A DNA stretch of 45,554 bases from positions 1 to 45,554 of IMG/VR virus record IMGVR_UViG_3300035180_000831. One strand, given 5' to 3'. The stretch is from a virus. A program made the position numbers and the translations under genes. The notes under the pieces are model-generated. The model saw nothing but the letters and a program-made list of their open reading frames with translations, did not search any database and was not told where the DNA came from. Every line of letters starts with the position of its first letter. Position 1 is the stretch's first letter. Positions 8,484 to 17,472 of the stretch are shown here, piece after piece.

Positions 8484-9401
8484 TTATGCCTCGTTTATAT
8501 TTCCAGGGTATCTTCCACGCCTGGGTAAAGAAATATAATTTGTTGAACCAACATTAAGAGAATTGGTTAAATATCTAATAATAACTACTCCTGAGCCACC
8601 ATTAGCTCCAGGTCTTGAAACACCATTTCCAGCACCTTGTCCACCTCCACCTCCTCCTGAGTTTGCAGTTCCAGCAGTAGGGACATTAGTACCACTTCCA
8701 TCACTTGGTCCATTTGTTCCACCATTACCAGCTCTTGTTCCACCAGTTCCTCCGACAGTTCCTCCAGATGTATTACCTGCTCCTCCTCCAGCTCCAGAAC
8801 CATAAACTAAAGCAGAGCCAGATATTGAAATTGAAACTCCCTCTCCTCCATCTCCACCTTGACCAGTTCCATCTGTTCCACCAGCTTCTCCAATTTGACT
8901 AGCACCACCACCACCTCCTCCACCACGACTACCAGCACTTCCTCCATTATATCCCTGAGTTCCAGTACCACCGGCTAGTCCAGAATCACCACCAGATCCT
9001 CCACCATTTCCACCATTACCACCAACTCCCCAGTCTTTACCACCATAACCTCCACCAGAAGCGGTTAATCCAAATCCACTAGAATCACCACCGTTTGTAC
9101 CACTTGAAGATGAGTCAAAAGAAGAAGAAGCACCTCCAACTCCACCAGCACCTACTACAATAGAATATGTCTGATCTGTTACTGATATATTACCAGTTAA
9201 AACTGCACCACCACCACCTCCACCACCTCCACCACCAAATCCATTTTGACTTTCACCTCCACCTCCACCACCACCTCCACCAACAATTAGATATTCAATA
9301 TAACCAGATCCAGGTACTACAAAGTTTGTAGTCCCAGAAGTAAAGGTATGGATTGTATACCCACTACTATAGGTAATTGTTCCACCAGTTGCATCTGCCA
9401 T
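8484..9401 (-). CDS. Glycine-rich tail fibre/adhesin paralogue B
   Basis: A 305-residue paralogue of the next gene. The first residues (MADATGGTITY) are the same, the glycine-rich middle is longer, and the C-terminal motif GGSGVVIIRYLTNSL is nearly the same. The two genes abut with no spacer, which points to tandem duplication followed by change in the glycine-rich part. Proline-rich ORFs on the opposite strand are only the complement of glycine codons. Fibre-tip function is inferred. Confidence 0.75.
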   Translation of the reverse strand: MADATGGTITYSSGYTIHTFTSGTTNFVVPGSGYIEYLIVGGGGGGGGGESQNGFGGGGGGGGGGAVLTGNISVTDQTYSIVVGAGGVGGASSSFDSSSSGTNGGDSSGFGLTASGGGYGGKDWGVGGNGGNGGGSGGDSGLAGGTGTQGYNGGSAGSRGGGGGGGASQIGEAGGTDGTGQGGDGGEGVSISISGSALVYGSGAGGGAGNTSGGTVGGTGGTRAGNGGTNGPSDGSGTNVPTAGTANSGGGGGGQGAGNGVSRPGANGGSGVVIIRYLTNSLNVGSTNYISLPRRGRYPGNINEA

Positions 9402-9404
9402 ATT

Positions 9405-9764
9405 TTAGTCTGTGATTGAGTTCACCCAACCACTAATAGTTATTACATTAGCAGTTCCAGCAAAGGCTTTAACTGTCAGAGAGTTTTGAAGAATAAGTCC
9501 TGGGACAATCAAAGATAAACCAGATTTAGAAGCCAGTGTAACTTTGATATTCTGGTCAGGAGCAGTAGGACCACCATACTCAATAGTTAGTTCAACAGAA
9601 GCAGTATGTGAGTTGTAAGCATAAAGCCAAATCTCATCAAATGTACCTGCTGTTGTTCCTGCTACTGCGGTATGAATAGTTGTACCTGCTGTAGCTGTGG
9701 CTACAACTTTAATTGGAGCACCATCTGTACTACCTGATAATTTCCTTTTAACGACTGTTGCCAT
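9405..9764 (-). CDS. Small beta-rich virion protein
   Basis: A 119-residue Thr/Ala/Val-rich protein with beta-sandwich-like periodicity (FDEIWLYAYNSHTASVELTI in the middle). Proteins of this kind occur beside fibre genes as head or tail decoration or as fibre connectors. It lies between a collagen-like fibre gene and the glycine-rich pair and has a good AGGAG site. No named family is recognised. Confidence 0.6.
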   Translation of the reverse strand: MATVVKRKLSGSTDGAPIKVVATATAGTTIHTAVAGTTAGTFDEIWLYAYNSHTASVELTIEYGGPTAPDQNIKVTLASKSGLSLIVPGLILQNSLTVKAFAGTANVITISGWVNSITD

Positions 9765-9782
9765 ATAACTCCTTTTTTAATC

Positions 9783-10562
9783 TCAATTAAATACCTGACT
9801 AATTAACATAATAGTACCACTTGGAGTAGATGGTGATGGTATCCATTTAAGACCAGTAGTTTCTGATGATCTTGACTCAAGAATATAACCATCAGTTCCT
9901 TTTGCTAGTCTTTCAGGTACAGTAGAGAATGTTTGTAAATCACCTTTAGTTGTAACTGATACAGAAGTAGCTGGGTCTTTCCAGGTAGCATCACCATTAG
10001 CATCAGAGGTTAAAACCTTACTAGCACCTGCACCATTTGTTATTTTAATGGCAGGAGTTGTTACCTTTGTAATAAATGTAGGATTGTCTATTGGAGCTAA
10101 AGCACTATGACCAGATGAGTCACCAGTATTAGTTCCAGCAACAGAAGCATCAAGAGCTACAGTGAGTGTCTTAGGAATAGTTCCTCCTGTTACAGTAAAT
10201 CCTACAGCTTGAGGAGTAACACCATCTCCAGGTTCGCCTTGTATTCCTTGAATACCCTGGTCGCCTTTTAGGTTTATCTTTGCATCTACGATTGAAACAG
10301 TTGTAGTATCATCTTTGGTAAATACTAAATCATTTGCAACAAAAGCACCGCTAGTTATTGAAGCGCCAGTATCTCCCTTGATACCTTGAATACCTTGTAT
10401 TCCTTGTATACCCTGAATACCTTGTATTCCTTGAGCACCAGTATCTCCAGTATTTCCTTTTGGCCCAATTGCTACAACAGTTGCAGTAATCTCAGGTTGA
10501 GTCACAGTAGATGTGATTGCAGGAGCTTGTGTAATGGTTGCAGTTATATTTGCTTCACTCAT
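9783..10562 (-). CDS. Collagen-like tail fibre protein
   Basis: A 259-residue protein. Residues about 33-65 and 103-113 are Gly-X-Y collagen repeats (GPKGNTGDTGAQGIQGIQ and GDQGIQGIQGEPGD), which would form a trimeric triple-helix shaft. The rest is Thr-rich beta structure, ending in SGTIMLISQVFN. This is typical of phage side-fibre or baseplate appendages. The ATG is directly adjacent to the stop of the BppU-like gene upstream. Confidence 0.75.
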   Translation of the reverse strand: MSEANITATITQAPAITSTVTQPEITATVVAIGPKGNTGDTGAQGIQGIQGIQGIQGIQGIKGDTGASITSGAFVANDLVFTKDDTTTVSIVDAKINLKGDQGIQGIQGEPGDGVTPQAVGFTVTGGTIPKTLTVALDASVAGTNTGDSSGHSALAPIDNPTFITKVTTPAIKITNGAGASKVLTSDANGDATWKDPATSVSVTTKGDLQTFSTVPERLAKGTDGYILESRSSETTGLKWIPSPSTPSGTIMLISQVFN

Positions 10563-10913
10563 TTAAGAAGTCCTTCGTGTGACATCGGCATAAATCTTAC
10601 ATTTTCTTGCAGGAATACTAACAATACTTGATCCATTTTTAATTTGAATATCATAGTAATACTCACCAGGAGTAACATTAGTATCATCAGCAGTTAAAGG
10701 AATAATAGTGTGTCCATTTGCAGGATCATCATGACTAGCAACTTCAACAGAAATTACAGCAGTAGTATCTCCAACATCATCAGTTAAAGCTGGTTTTACA
10801 GTGAAAAAGACAGTCGTACCAGTCAAATCCATATCTACTTGAAATTGGATATTAACCGTATCACCACGAATGATGTGTAAGTCTGGTTTCTTTTGTGGGT
10901 CAAATGCTGCCAT
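10563..10913 (-). CDS. Baseplate/fibre protein with BppU N-terminal-like fold
   Basis: A 116-residue protein. The pattern (DLHIIRGDTVNIQFQVDMDL near residues 11-30, then FFTVKP, and DIQIKNG near the end) resembles the N-terminal domain of phage baseplate upper protein BppU, which anchors receptor-binding proteins. Here it is a stand-alone domain next to a collagen-like fibre, so it may attach that fibre to the virion. The match is judged by eye. Confidence 0.6.
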   Translation of the reverse strand: MAAFDPQKKPDLHIIRGDTVNIQFQVDMDLTGTTVFFTVKPALTDDVGDTTAVISVEVASHDDPANGHTIIPLTADDTNVTPGEYYYDIQIKNGSSIVSIPARKCKIYADVTRRTS

Positions 10914-10976
10914 AATTTTCTCCTATTTTGTATATCAATTTAATTATACTTCTTAGAATAAGTGTATGAGTGTTGT

Positions 10977-11099
10977 TTAACCTACACCAAGTAACGCTAT
11001 CAGACTAATAGCTGATACAATCAGCTCCTCAAGGAGTATTTGTGAAGCATCTTCATTTAAGAGAAATGTGCCATCTTCATTAAGTAAATAGTTTGCCAT
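10977..11099 (-). CDS. Small hypothetical protein (40 aa)
   Basis: The ATG at 11099 follows directly on the stop region of the upstream fibre gene. The 40-residue product has two similar short stretches (LLNEDGTFLLNEDASQILLE) and a hydrophobic C-terminal end (SAISLIALLGVG). Short genes of this shape are often found between fibre genes. The function is unknown. Confidence 0.5.
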   Translation of the reverse strand: MANYLLNEDGTFLLNEDASQILLEELIVSAISLIALLGVG

Positions 11100-11100
11100 A

Positions 11101-11886
11101 TTAGTTCATGTTATTGACTTCCCCATTCAATCCAGATACTACTAATGCTGTTGTTCCAGTTGTTCCCATTAAAGCAATACCAAATTTCAAAGAAGCTGTA
11201 TTCATTGCTACAGATGAAACTGTACCTGCAAAGAATGGGGTAGCATCAGTAGTTCCAAAACCTGTAGCTGTAGCTGCTTTATGATAAACAGAAATCCCCC
11301 AAGTATATGATCCTGTAGCTCCAGTAGCAGTAACTTTTAATGTAATGATAACCTCGGCAATATCTACGGCAGCAGTGGCAGTTCCAATAGACTGGGTAAC
11401 ATCAGCAGTATCAGCAATAGATCCATTAGTGCCTCTTAAAATACGAATGTTGAAAGCACCAGTCCCAGCAGCAGTCTTATTCATCATGAAATTCCATCTC
11501 ATTGTTGTGTTTGTAGACATACCACCACCAGTTTTAGAAACAGCGGGCATTGTTAGGGCTGAATTAGGAATATAGTAGTAGGTTCCAGCCGACATTGATT
11601 GTGAAAAAAGAGCAGTAGCTATTGTAGTAATACCATTTGGTACATTAGCTGCTGGTATTGCCTGGGCTGATGAGTAGTAATCTGTTCCATCAGTTCCTGC
11701 TGAAATCGTAGTTCCATTGCCTTTAAGTAAACCAGTGATACCTGTTTTGTCTTTAGTGAAAGTAAGAACCTCAGTCATTGTGGCATTTTTAGTTACTGTT
11801 AAATCAGCAGAATCAACCACAGGGACTTTATCACCTGCTTTTAGGGTTACTATATCGGCTAAAGCGCTAATTTTTGTATCAGACAT
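11101..11886 (-). CDS. Virion fibre/appendage protein
   Basis: A 261-residue protein. The start is set at ATG 11886 (MSDTKISALADI), which overlaps the upstream stop by one base (TAATG); the longer reading lacks a ribosome site. The MSDTKISALA-type opening is common to phage fibre-like structural proteins. The rest is beta-rich with many Thr, Ala and Gly residues and no membrane segment. It is probably an accessory fibre. Confidence 0.65.
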   Translation of the reverse strand: MSDTKISALADIVTLKAGDKVPVVDSADLTVTKNATMTEVLTFTKDKTGITGLLKGNGTTISAGTDGTDYYSSAQAIPAANVPNGITTIATALFSQSMSAGTYYYIPNSALTMPAVSKTGGGMSTNTTMRWNFMMNKTAAGTGAFNIRILRGTNGSIADTADVTQSIGTATAAVDIAEVIITLKVTATGATGSYTWGISVYHKAATATGFGTTDATPFFAGTVSSVAMNTASLKFGIALMGTTGTTALVVSGLNGEVNNMN

Positions 11887-14282
11887 TAGGTGTACCAAAG
11901 GTTAATAATTAAATCGTTTGCTGCAACAGCTACGGCATCACTATCAGCTAGTCCAGTTACTGTAGTAATAGCAATACCAGCAGAGAAAGCAATACCTATA
12001 TCAGAGAATACATTAGCACCAGAATTTGGAGGTATTACTATTGAGAAGTAAACTGATGAACCAGCCGTAGGGGTTGAGGCTGTGTTGTGAAACACTAACT
12101 TACGGGCTGCAGCATTTGAGTTGTAGATAAACCAACCAAATAACTGACCTGCACTAGCTTTTACTACTGTTGCGTTAGTTGAGCCTGCAGATACTAGATG
12201 GTATGGTATTAGACCTCCAGTTGTTCTTGGGATTATCCCTACATTTCCTATTGCATTTGTTCCTGTAGGTAGAGCGTTAGTTATTGCTGTTACTGCTCCT
12301 ACCGTAGTTACAGTAGATAGAGTTTGGGATGCAGCTATTTCAACTGCACCGATAGTTACACCAGAGTTTGAGGTTAGTTTACCAATTGCATTAGTTCCAG
12401 CGTTAAGACCGACAACTCCAGTACCATTAGTTGGTAGCTCTACTCTTAAAGCTCCTGTAGATGTACCTGATCCTGATGTAGCACCAGTTACCTCTGCTTT
12501 TAAGTTAGCTGCTGTAGCGTTTGTGACCGTAACTGCCGTTACTGGAGTTAAGGTTGCCATTTGAGCTGCAGTAAGGACTACTGGAACAGAAGCTGTATTT
12601 AGTGCCTGTCCTAAAGGGGGGATATTGTCTGTTTTAGCTTTAATAAGAGCTAGAGTAGTTTGTGTGGCTACATCCGTACTTCCTGTAAATGTCACCGGCT
12701 GGCTTGGAGGTGACTGTAAACTTGCTGAGATTTGCTTGAGAACTTGCATTGCCGATACAGAAGTTGAATCAGTAGCGGTAGATTTAGCGTCAGTTTTAGA
12801 GCCTAGTACAGTACTTGTTGCTGCGGTACTTGTATCTATGTTGTCTAGTACAGCATTATCAACTGCACTAAGTTCTGCTGTTACTACATCAGTATTTGTT
12901 AGGTTACGAATATCTAGGTCAGTGGCTGTGACTGCGTGAGTATTTACATTTACAGTGGGCATGGTTATGACATCGACCTGCATTTTATTGCCAGATACTG
13001 CCCCTGCAATTGTGGTTATTCCTGCATTTGTTGCAGCCACAGTACCTGATATGGGAACTGGATTTGCCCTAAGTTGTGTATCAGTTAAAGGTTGAGTTAG
13101 TCCTGTATTTGCAGTTACTGTTCCTGAGATTGGCTGTGTGGCTTGCCAGAATGTACCTGTTACTGGAGTAATTGGTGCTACAGCAAGAGATACTGGTTGA
13201 GTATCTGTTAAATTAGCTTTAAGTTTAAGTTCGTTAAGAAGTGTGTCTTGTTTAGCACTTGTAGCAAATCCAGTTATTGCAGCAGGTGGGGTTAAAGTAG
13301 CAACTTGTGCAGATGGTAGTGGAAACTCTGTTGGTTGATTGGAAACTGTTACTTGATGATTATTTGGAAGTTGTTTACTCTCTAAGGCTAGTCCTGTGGT
13401 ATCTATTGAGGCTAAAACTGGAACAGGTGCAGCCCTTAGTTGAGCATCTGTTAAAGCGTCAAATTGTTGTTTAGATTCAATAGCTAGACCAGTGGTGTCT
13501 ATTGTTACTGGGGGAATAGTTACTGGAGGAATAGTTACAGATGGCATTGTTAAGACATCAACCTGAACATGTCTATCATCATCAAGTAATGCTGGGATTT
13601 TTAATCCAGCGTTATTGGAAAAAGAACTACTACTTTTAACAGAACCACCAGATATAACTATACTAGACATTTCTTTTGAAAGAACAGATGATAGTTTTTT
13701 ATAATCTATTCCTTCTGGAAGTTTTTTAGTTATAGCCTCGCTCAGTTTTTGATAGTCAATCTCTGTCTTTTCAACGGTAACTGATGATGGTGGCACTATA
13801 ACTGGTTTAGGAGCTTCTATGTGTATCTGAGGGTCTAATTTAAGTCTTTTTACCGCTTGCTCTACATCACTTACCTTACCAATCATCTCTTTAATACTAG
13901 AAGTATTGTCGATTTGATTAGATACCTCAAAAGATTTGGGTATTTTTATTTCTTTTATAGCCTTAGTAATCTCAGAAGTAAGTTGATTGCTTTTACTGGA
14001 CATCTTTTCTAATCCAGAAACCTTAACTGTTCTTTCTAATTTTGCTTCGTTTTTGACTGATTTATCAAGCTCTTTTATAGATTCATCTATTTTAAGAACT
14101 TTAGATTCTAAATAACTCTGATTTTTTACCACCACACTACCTTCTACTTCAACTTTTTTTACTGGATTGATTACACTAACTTTGAAAGTATTGTCTTTTA
14201 AAGTCTTAACAGCGGAAACTCCAGTATTTTGAATTGAGTTTATTACACTCTGGAAAAGGTTTTTAAGTATATCGAACTGCAT
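11886..14282 (-). CDS. Large coiled-coil and beta-repeat virion protein
   Basis: A 798-residue protein located right after the portal. Residues about 1-185 are charged and helical, likely a coiled coil (KVLKIDESIKELDKSVKNE). Then come repeated Val/Thr/Pro beta motifs (TIPPVTIPPVTIDTTGLA) and repeated variations of IDTTGLALESKQ and TDTQLRANPVPI. The C-terminal 130 residues look like a globular beta domain. This resembles long head or tail fibres of environmental podoviruses. It may be a head or neck fibre because of its place next to the portal. Confidence 0.6.
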   Translation of the reverse strand: MQFDILKNLFQSVINSIQNTGVSAVKTLKDNTFKVSVINPVKKVEVEGSVVVKNQSYLESKVLKIDESIKELDKSVKNEAKLERTVKVSGLEKMSSKSNQLTSEITKAIKEIKIPKSFEVSNQIDNTSSIKEMIGKVSDVEQAVKRLKLDPQIHIEAPKPVIVPPSSVTVEKTEIDYQKLSEAITKKLPEGIDYKKLSSVLSKEMSSIVISGGSVKSSSSFSNNAGLKIPALLDDDRHVQVDVLTMPSVTIPPVTIPPVTIDTTGLAIESKQQFDALTDAQLRAAPVPVLASIDTTGLALESKQLPNNHQVTVSNQPTEFPLPSAQVATLTPPAAITGFATSAKQDTLLNELKLKANLTDTQPVSLAVAPITPVTGTFWQATQPISGTVTANTGLTQPLTDTQLRANPVPISGTVAATNAGITTIAGAVSGNKMQVDVITMPTVNVNTHAVTATDLDIRNLTNTDVVTAELSAVDNAVLDNIDTSTAATSTVLGSKTDAKSTATDSTSVSAMQVLKQISASLQSPPSQPVTFTGSTDVATQTTLALIKAKTDNIPPLGQALNTASVPVVLTAAQMATLTPVTAVTVTNATAANLKAEVTGATSGSGTSTGALRVELPTNGTGVVGLNAGTNAIGKLTSNSGVTIGAVEIAASQTLSTVTTVGAVTAITNALPTGTNAIGNVGIIPRTTGGLIPYHLVSAGSTNATVVKASAGQLFGWFIYNSNAAARKLVFHNTASTPTAGSSVYFSIVIPPNSGANVFSDIGIAFSAGIAITTVTGLADSDAVAVAANDLIINLWYT

Positions 14283-14283
14283 T

Positions 14284-16239
14284 TTACTGTTGTCCTATAT
14301 TACCAAGATTAGATGTTGCTACTGGTAGTCCAGCTTGAGGATTCCCCATCTCTCCCATTAAATCTTTCTGGGAACCAACACCAGGCATTACTGGTTGTGA
14401 CATAGCTTTAATTTTTTGCTCTGTCTGCATAAATCTCTGATGGTCTGTAAAATACTTACCAAAAGCACTCATAATATCTTTAGCCATAGGACTTGCTTGG
14501 TAAGCATCTACATTATCTTCAAGATGAATCTGAGCATATTGCATAAGTTCCATATGAGGATCTTTTACTTTAACCTCAACTTCCTGACCTCTTTCCATCA
14601 TAGCAATATCTCTTTCACTCTTTTCATCAATTGAAGTAACAACATCATCGACATTATCCATCTCTGGGTAAGAATCAATAAGAGCTTCTACAATAGGTGT
14701 AATATCTGTCATAACTCCATTCTTTTGTGCTTCTGCACCAAGTATTGTCATTAGATTTTGTAGAGATGCTTGTCTACTTGCAGGAGTCTGTTTAACCATT
14801 CTCTCAGCGTTTACAGATACATCGAAGTTAGCAGTAACCATGCTTGGGTCTAGTTGAATCAAATTTCTAACATTCTTCTTACCAGTTACGAAGAAGGTCT
14901 GTTCCTCAGTCACATATTGAGCATTTAGTTCTAGGAAGTGTTCTCCCATTTGTTTTATTACCTGCTCTCCAAATAGGTCGATAATCATCCGCATATTGGT
15001 TTCGATATTTTGGTCAATGATTTGAGCACCACGAGCAGTCTGATTGATATTATCACTTGGAGCACCACTAGAGTAAAGACTAGAAATACCACCAGAGCGT
15101 TCAATCTTTTCCTGGATAGCATCTGCCATCTTGAGAGCTTGCATAGTGTTGTCTTTTTGATTTACCTGTTGGATCTGGGTAACATCACCAGCGACACGAA
15201 TAATTCCATTAGGTCGTTTAGTAAACTGCCAGTCTGGAGTTTGAGCTGCACTTGTACCAGCAATCCACATATCAGAGTTGATTTGGCGGATATTAGTAAG
15301 TGTTTGATTAAGAATCTCAGTAGCGGCAATTTGTAGGTCGCCAACAACATCCACTAGAGCCATAGAATAGAAGTTGTCATCTTCTGGGAAAGGACAGAAT
15401 CCAATATAAGGATAGTGACCATGCCAGTAGGGATTAGTTGTATCTAGGTTTACTATCTGACTCTCACCTTTATATGGAATATAAAACACTTCACCTTGTT
15501 TGGTATACATACAAACCAAAGCTACATTTGCGGATTTGAAAGCCATGTCTTCATCCATAGAGTCATCAGTTACAAAGTCAATCTGGTAATCAAGTAAGTG
15601 TTTCTCTGCACCATTCTTTTTAAGTTCTGCTAACCAAGATTTATCCCATTTATCTTCTCTTTCGTTGTCATCAAGCATATCTCCGATATTCATCTGGATA
15701 AGTTCAGCAACATAGGGTTGGTCTTGGATATTTGGGATATTTTGATTAGGAATAAGTAAGTCATTAAATCGAACAAATTTAGCATCGGCTCGGTTTATAA
15801 TCTCACGCATTATTACTTCTTTACCATTGTCACCTTTTATAACAATCTTAGGCTGATAGTTCCACCCTGTCTTAGCATAACCCCATCCATTCATATATCC
15901 TGAGAAGTACATTCTATAAAATAAAGATGTAGTAACCATTTCGTTCATTTCCCAATTAAGAAAGTCTTGATTTACCTGTCTTCTCTCATAATCTTCTGGT
16001 TTACGAGCATCTAGTCTTATTATTGTCTTTGAAGGATTAGAGCGTGACATGTAGTTGCGAACTAAAGGAAAAACATGAGGATCAGTTAAAGAATAGTCCC
16101 ATTCATAAGTATCATCTACATTTAGAACACCTCTATATAAACTACGGTTTAGTTCTGATTTGTCAAAGATAGGTTGGGCTAGTTCAACCATCTTGTTCAC
16201 ACGACTACGAACAATACTGCCTTGTTTTGATGTATTCAT
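14284..16239 (-). CDS. Portal protein
   Basis: A 651-residue protein that forms the dodecameric DNA gate at one vertex. The charged N-terminal part has LYRGVLNVDDTYEWDYSLTD and NWEMNEM, followed by YFSGYMNGWGYAKTGWNYQP (about residues 109-128). This pattern is typical of podovirus and siphovirus portals. A long helical stem and C-terminal region ends in a Met/Gly-rich tail. Length and location between the terminase and the head genes fit. It starts at ATG 16239 and ends two bases before the next gene. Confidence 0.8.
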   Translation of the reverse strand: MNTSKQGSIVRSRVNKMVELAQPIFDKSELNRSLYRGVLNVDDTYEWDYSLTDPHVFPLVRNYMSRSNPSKTIIRLDARKPEDYERRQVNQDFLNWEMNEMVTTSLFYRMYFSGYMNGWGYAKTGWNYQPKIVIKGDNGKEVIMREIINRADAKFVRFNDLLIPNQNIPNIQDQPYVAELIQMNIGDMLDDNEREDKWDKSWLAELKKNGAEKHLLDYQIDFVTDDSMDEDMAFKSANVALVCMYTKQGEVFYIPYKGESQIVNLDTTNPYWHGHYPYIGFCPFPEDDNFYSMALVDVVGDLQIAATEILNQTLTNIRQINSDMWIAGTSAAQTPDWQFTKRPNGIIRVAGDVTQIQQVNQKDNTMQALKMADAIQEKIERSGGISSLYSSGAPSDNINQTARGAQIIDQNIETNMRMIIDLFGEQVIKQMGEHFLELNAQYVTEEQTFFVTGKKNVRNLIQLDPSMVTANFDVSVNAERMVKQTPASRQASLQNLMTILGAEAQKNGVMTDITPIVEALIDSYPEMDNVDDVVTSIDEKSERDIAMMERGQEVEVKVKDPHMELMQYAQIHLEDNVDAYQASPMAKDIMSAFGKYFTDHQRFMQTEQKIKAMSQPVMPGVGSQKDLMGEMGNPQAGLPVATSNLGNIGQQ

Positions 16240-16258
16240 AAGTATATTTTAATGTTAT

Positions 16259-16648
16259 TTACCTTGCTTTGTATGCGTCTGTAGCAACAATCATTGCTTT
16301 CTTCTTCACAGTTGATAACATTTTCATGTATGACTGCCTTTGGATACCCATTGTTTGAGCTGCTGAACCATAATCTATTTCAAAACCACTCTCTCTAAGT
16401 AATTGAAACATAAAAATAACCTTTTCTCGGTCTTTTAGATTAAAAAGTATCTGAACTACTACCTCATCAGCAAATACATTATTACAAATAGAATCTTGTT
16501 CATCTCTCTCATCTTCTAAATCCTCAGACATTAAGGTATCTTGCTCTGTAATACCAACACTATTCTTATCAGAGATATTTAAATCCATTTCACTCATATT
16601 ATAAGACTTTGGTATGAAAGCTAACTTGTTGTATTTGGCTTTTGGCAT
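16259..16648 (-). CDS. Sigma70 region 4-like helix-turn-helix protein
   Basis: A 129-residue protein. Residues 1-65 are acidic and probably disordered. Residues 71-118 (LKDREKVIFMFQLLRESG, then GSAAQTMGIQRQSYMKM) match the layout of a sigma70 region 4 or related HTH, in which a helix ending in ESG is followed by a turn and a recognition helix. It may regulate late transcription, or its HTH may bind DNA during packaging. It overlaps the upstream glycosyltransferase gene by 28 bases and has AAAGGT before its ATG. Confidence 0.55.
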   Translation of the reverse strand: MPKAKYNKLAFIPKSYNMSEMDLNISDKNSVGITEQDTLMSEDLEDERDEQDSICNNVFADEVVVQILFNLKDREKVIFMFQLLRESGFEIDYGSAAQTMGIQRQSYMKMLSTVKKKAMIVATDAYKAR

Positions 16649-17310
16649 ATTTTACCTTTCACTATATGATATTTTTTTTTAATCATTGCATAGACTTGTT
16701 CTTTTATTTCATTTCCTTGACGATTTCTAGTATTTGGAATCTGTCTATAGTATAAAAATGTGTTTCCCCTTCTAAATTTATAACCTTTTGATAAAGCTCT
16801 CAACCAAAACTCCCAATCTTCGTAGACTGGATAGTCACCAAACCCACCAAGTTCGGTATAAACATTTCTTTTCATCATAGAACTTACTGGAATACCACAT
16901 TTAGTAAAAAATACTGTTGGATTTATAGTATTTGGAGCATCCATATATATATTCTTATCGGTATTTACATACCACAAGAACATATCTGGATAAACAATGT
17001 CTGCTTTTGGCATTTCCAAGATACATTTCTGGATAAAATTAGGAGGCAACTTGTCATCTCCATCTAAAAATAGTAGCAAATTACCTTTTGATAGTCTTAC
17101 AGCCTCATCACGAGATTTAACTACACCTACATTTTTGGGTAGTATTAGTGTTTTAGCATGTACATGAGCTACAGGATTATCACAACCATCGTGAACTAGG
17201 ATTATTTCTAAAGGCTTGATAGTATTTTCAAGAATAGATTTAATAGCCTCATCAATATATGCTTCTTTGTTATAGCAAGTGATTAGAACTGATAAATCTG
17301 CCTTACTCAT
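16621..17310 (-). CDS. Family 2 glycosyltransferase
   Basis: A 229-residue GT-A fold enzyme. It has the opening SVLITCYNKEAYIDEAIKSI (7-26), the metal- and nucleotide-sugar-binding DGDD at 83-86, and YEDWEFWLRAL near residues 165-180 carrying the ED pair expected for the catalytic base region. It probably transfers a sugar from a nucleotide donor to a virion, DNA or host-surface acceptor; the acceptor is not evident. Its place between large terminase and portal is unusual. It overlaps the preceding small gene (ATGA) and the following gene. Confidence 0.8.
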   Translation of the reverse strand: MSKADLSVLITCYNKEAYIDEAIKSILENTIKPLEIILVHDGCDNPVAHVHAKTLILPKNVGVVKSRDEAVRLSKGNLLLFLDGDDKLPPNFIQKCILEMPKADIVYPDMFLWYVNTDKNIYMDAPNTINPTVFFTKCGIPVSSMMKRNVYTELGGFGDYPVYEDWEFWLRALSKGYKFRRGNTFLYYRQIPNTRNRQGNEIKEQVYAMIKKKYHIVKGKICQKPNTTS

Positions 17311-17471
17311 ATTTTATCCTTGTCTACTCTGCGTTGTAACATAGCCTTGAACTCACGCATTTCCTTGTTCTGAGTTAGGATTGCTTCTTTCATTTCCTTG
17401 AGTAAGATATTCTTCACCTCAAGTTGTTCTAGTATTTTTCTGAGACTATCTTTAACGAAAGCGTTAAACAT
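17307..17471 (-). CDS. Small coiled-coil protein (54 aa)
   Basis: The ATG at 17471 follows AGGAGGT at good spacing, two bases before the large terminase stop. The product is one long amphipathic helix (SLRKILEQLEVKNILLKEMK), predicted coiled coil, with a basic end. It overlaps the next start by ATGA. It may be a terminase- or portal-associated helper; no family is recognised. Confidence 0.6.
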   Translation of the reverse strand: MFNAFVKDSLRKILEQLEVKNILLKEMKEAILTQNKEMREFKAMLQRRVDKDKI

Positions 17472-17472
17472 A

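Noticed and set aside
8563-8805. Proline-rich plus-strand ORFs opposite the glycine-rich genes
   Set aside because: They are the complement of Gly codons, with no ribosome site or operon context.
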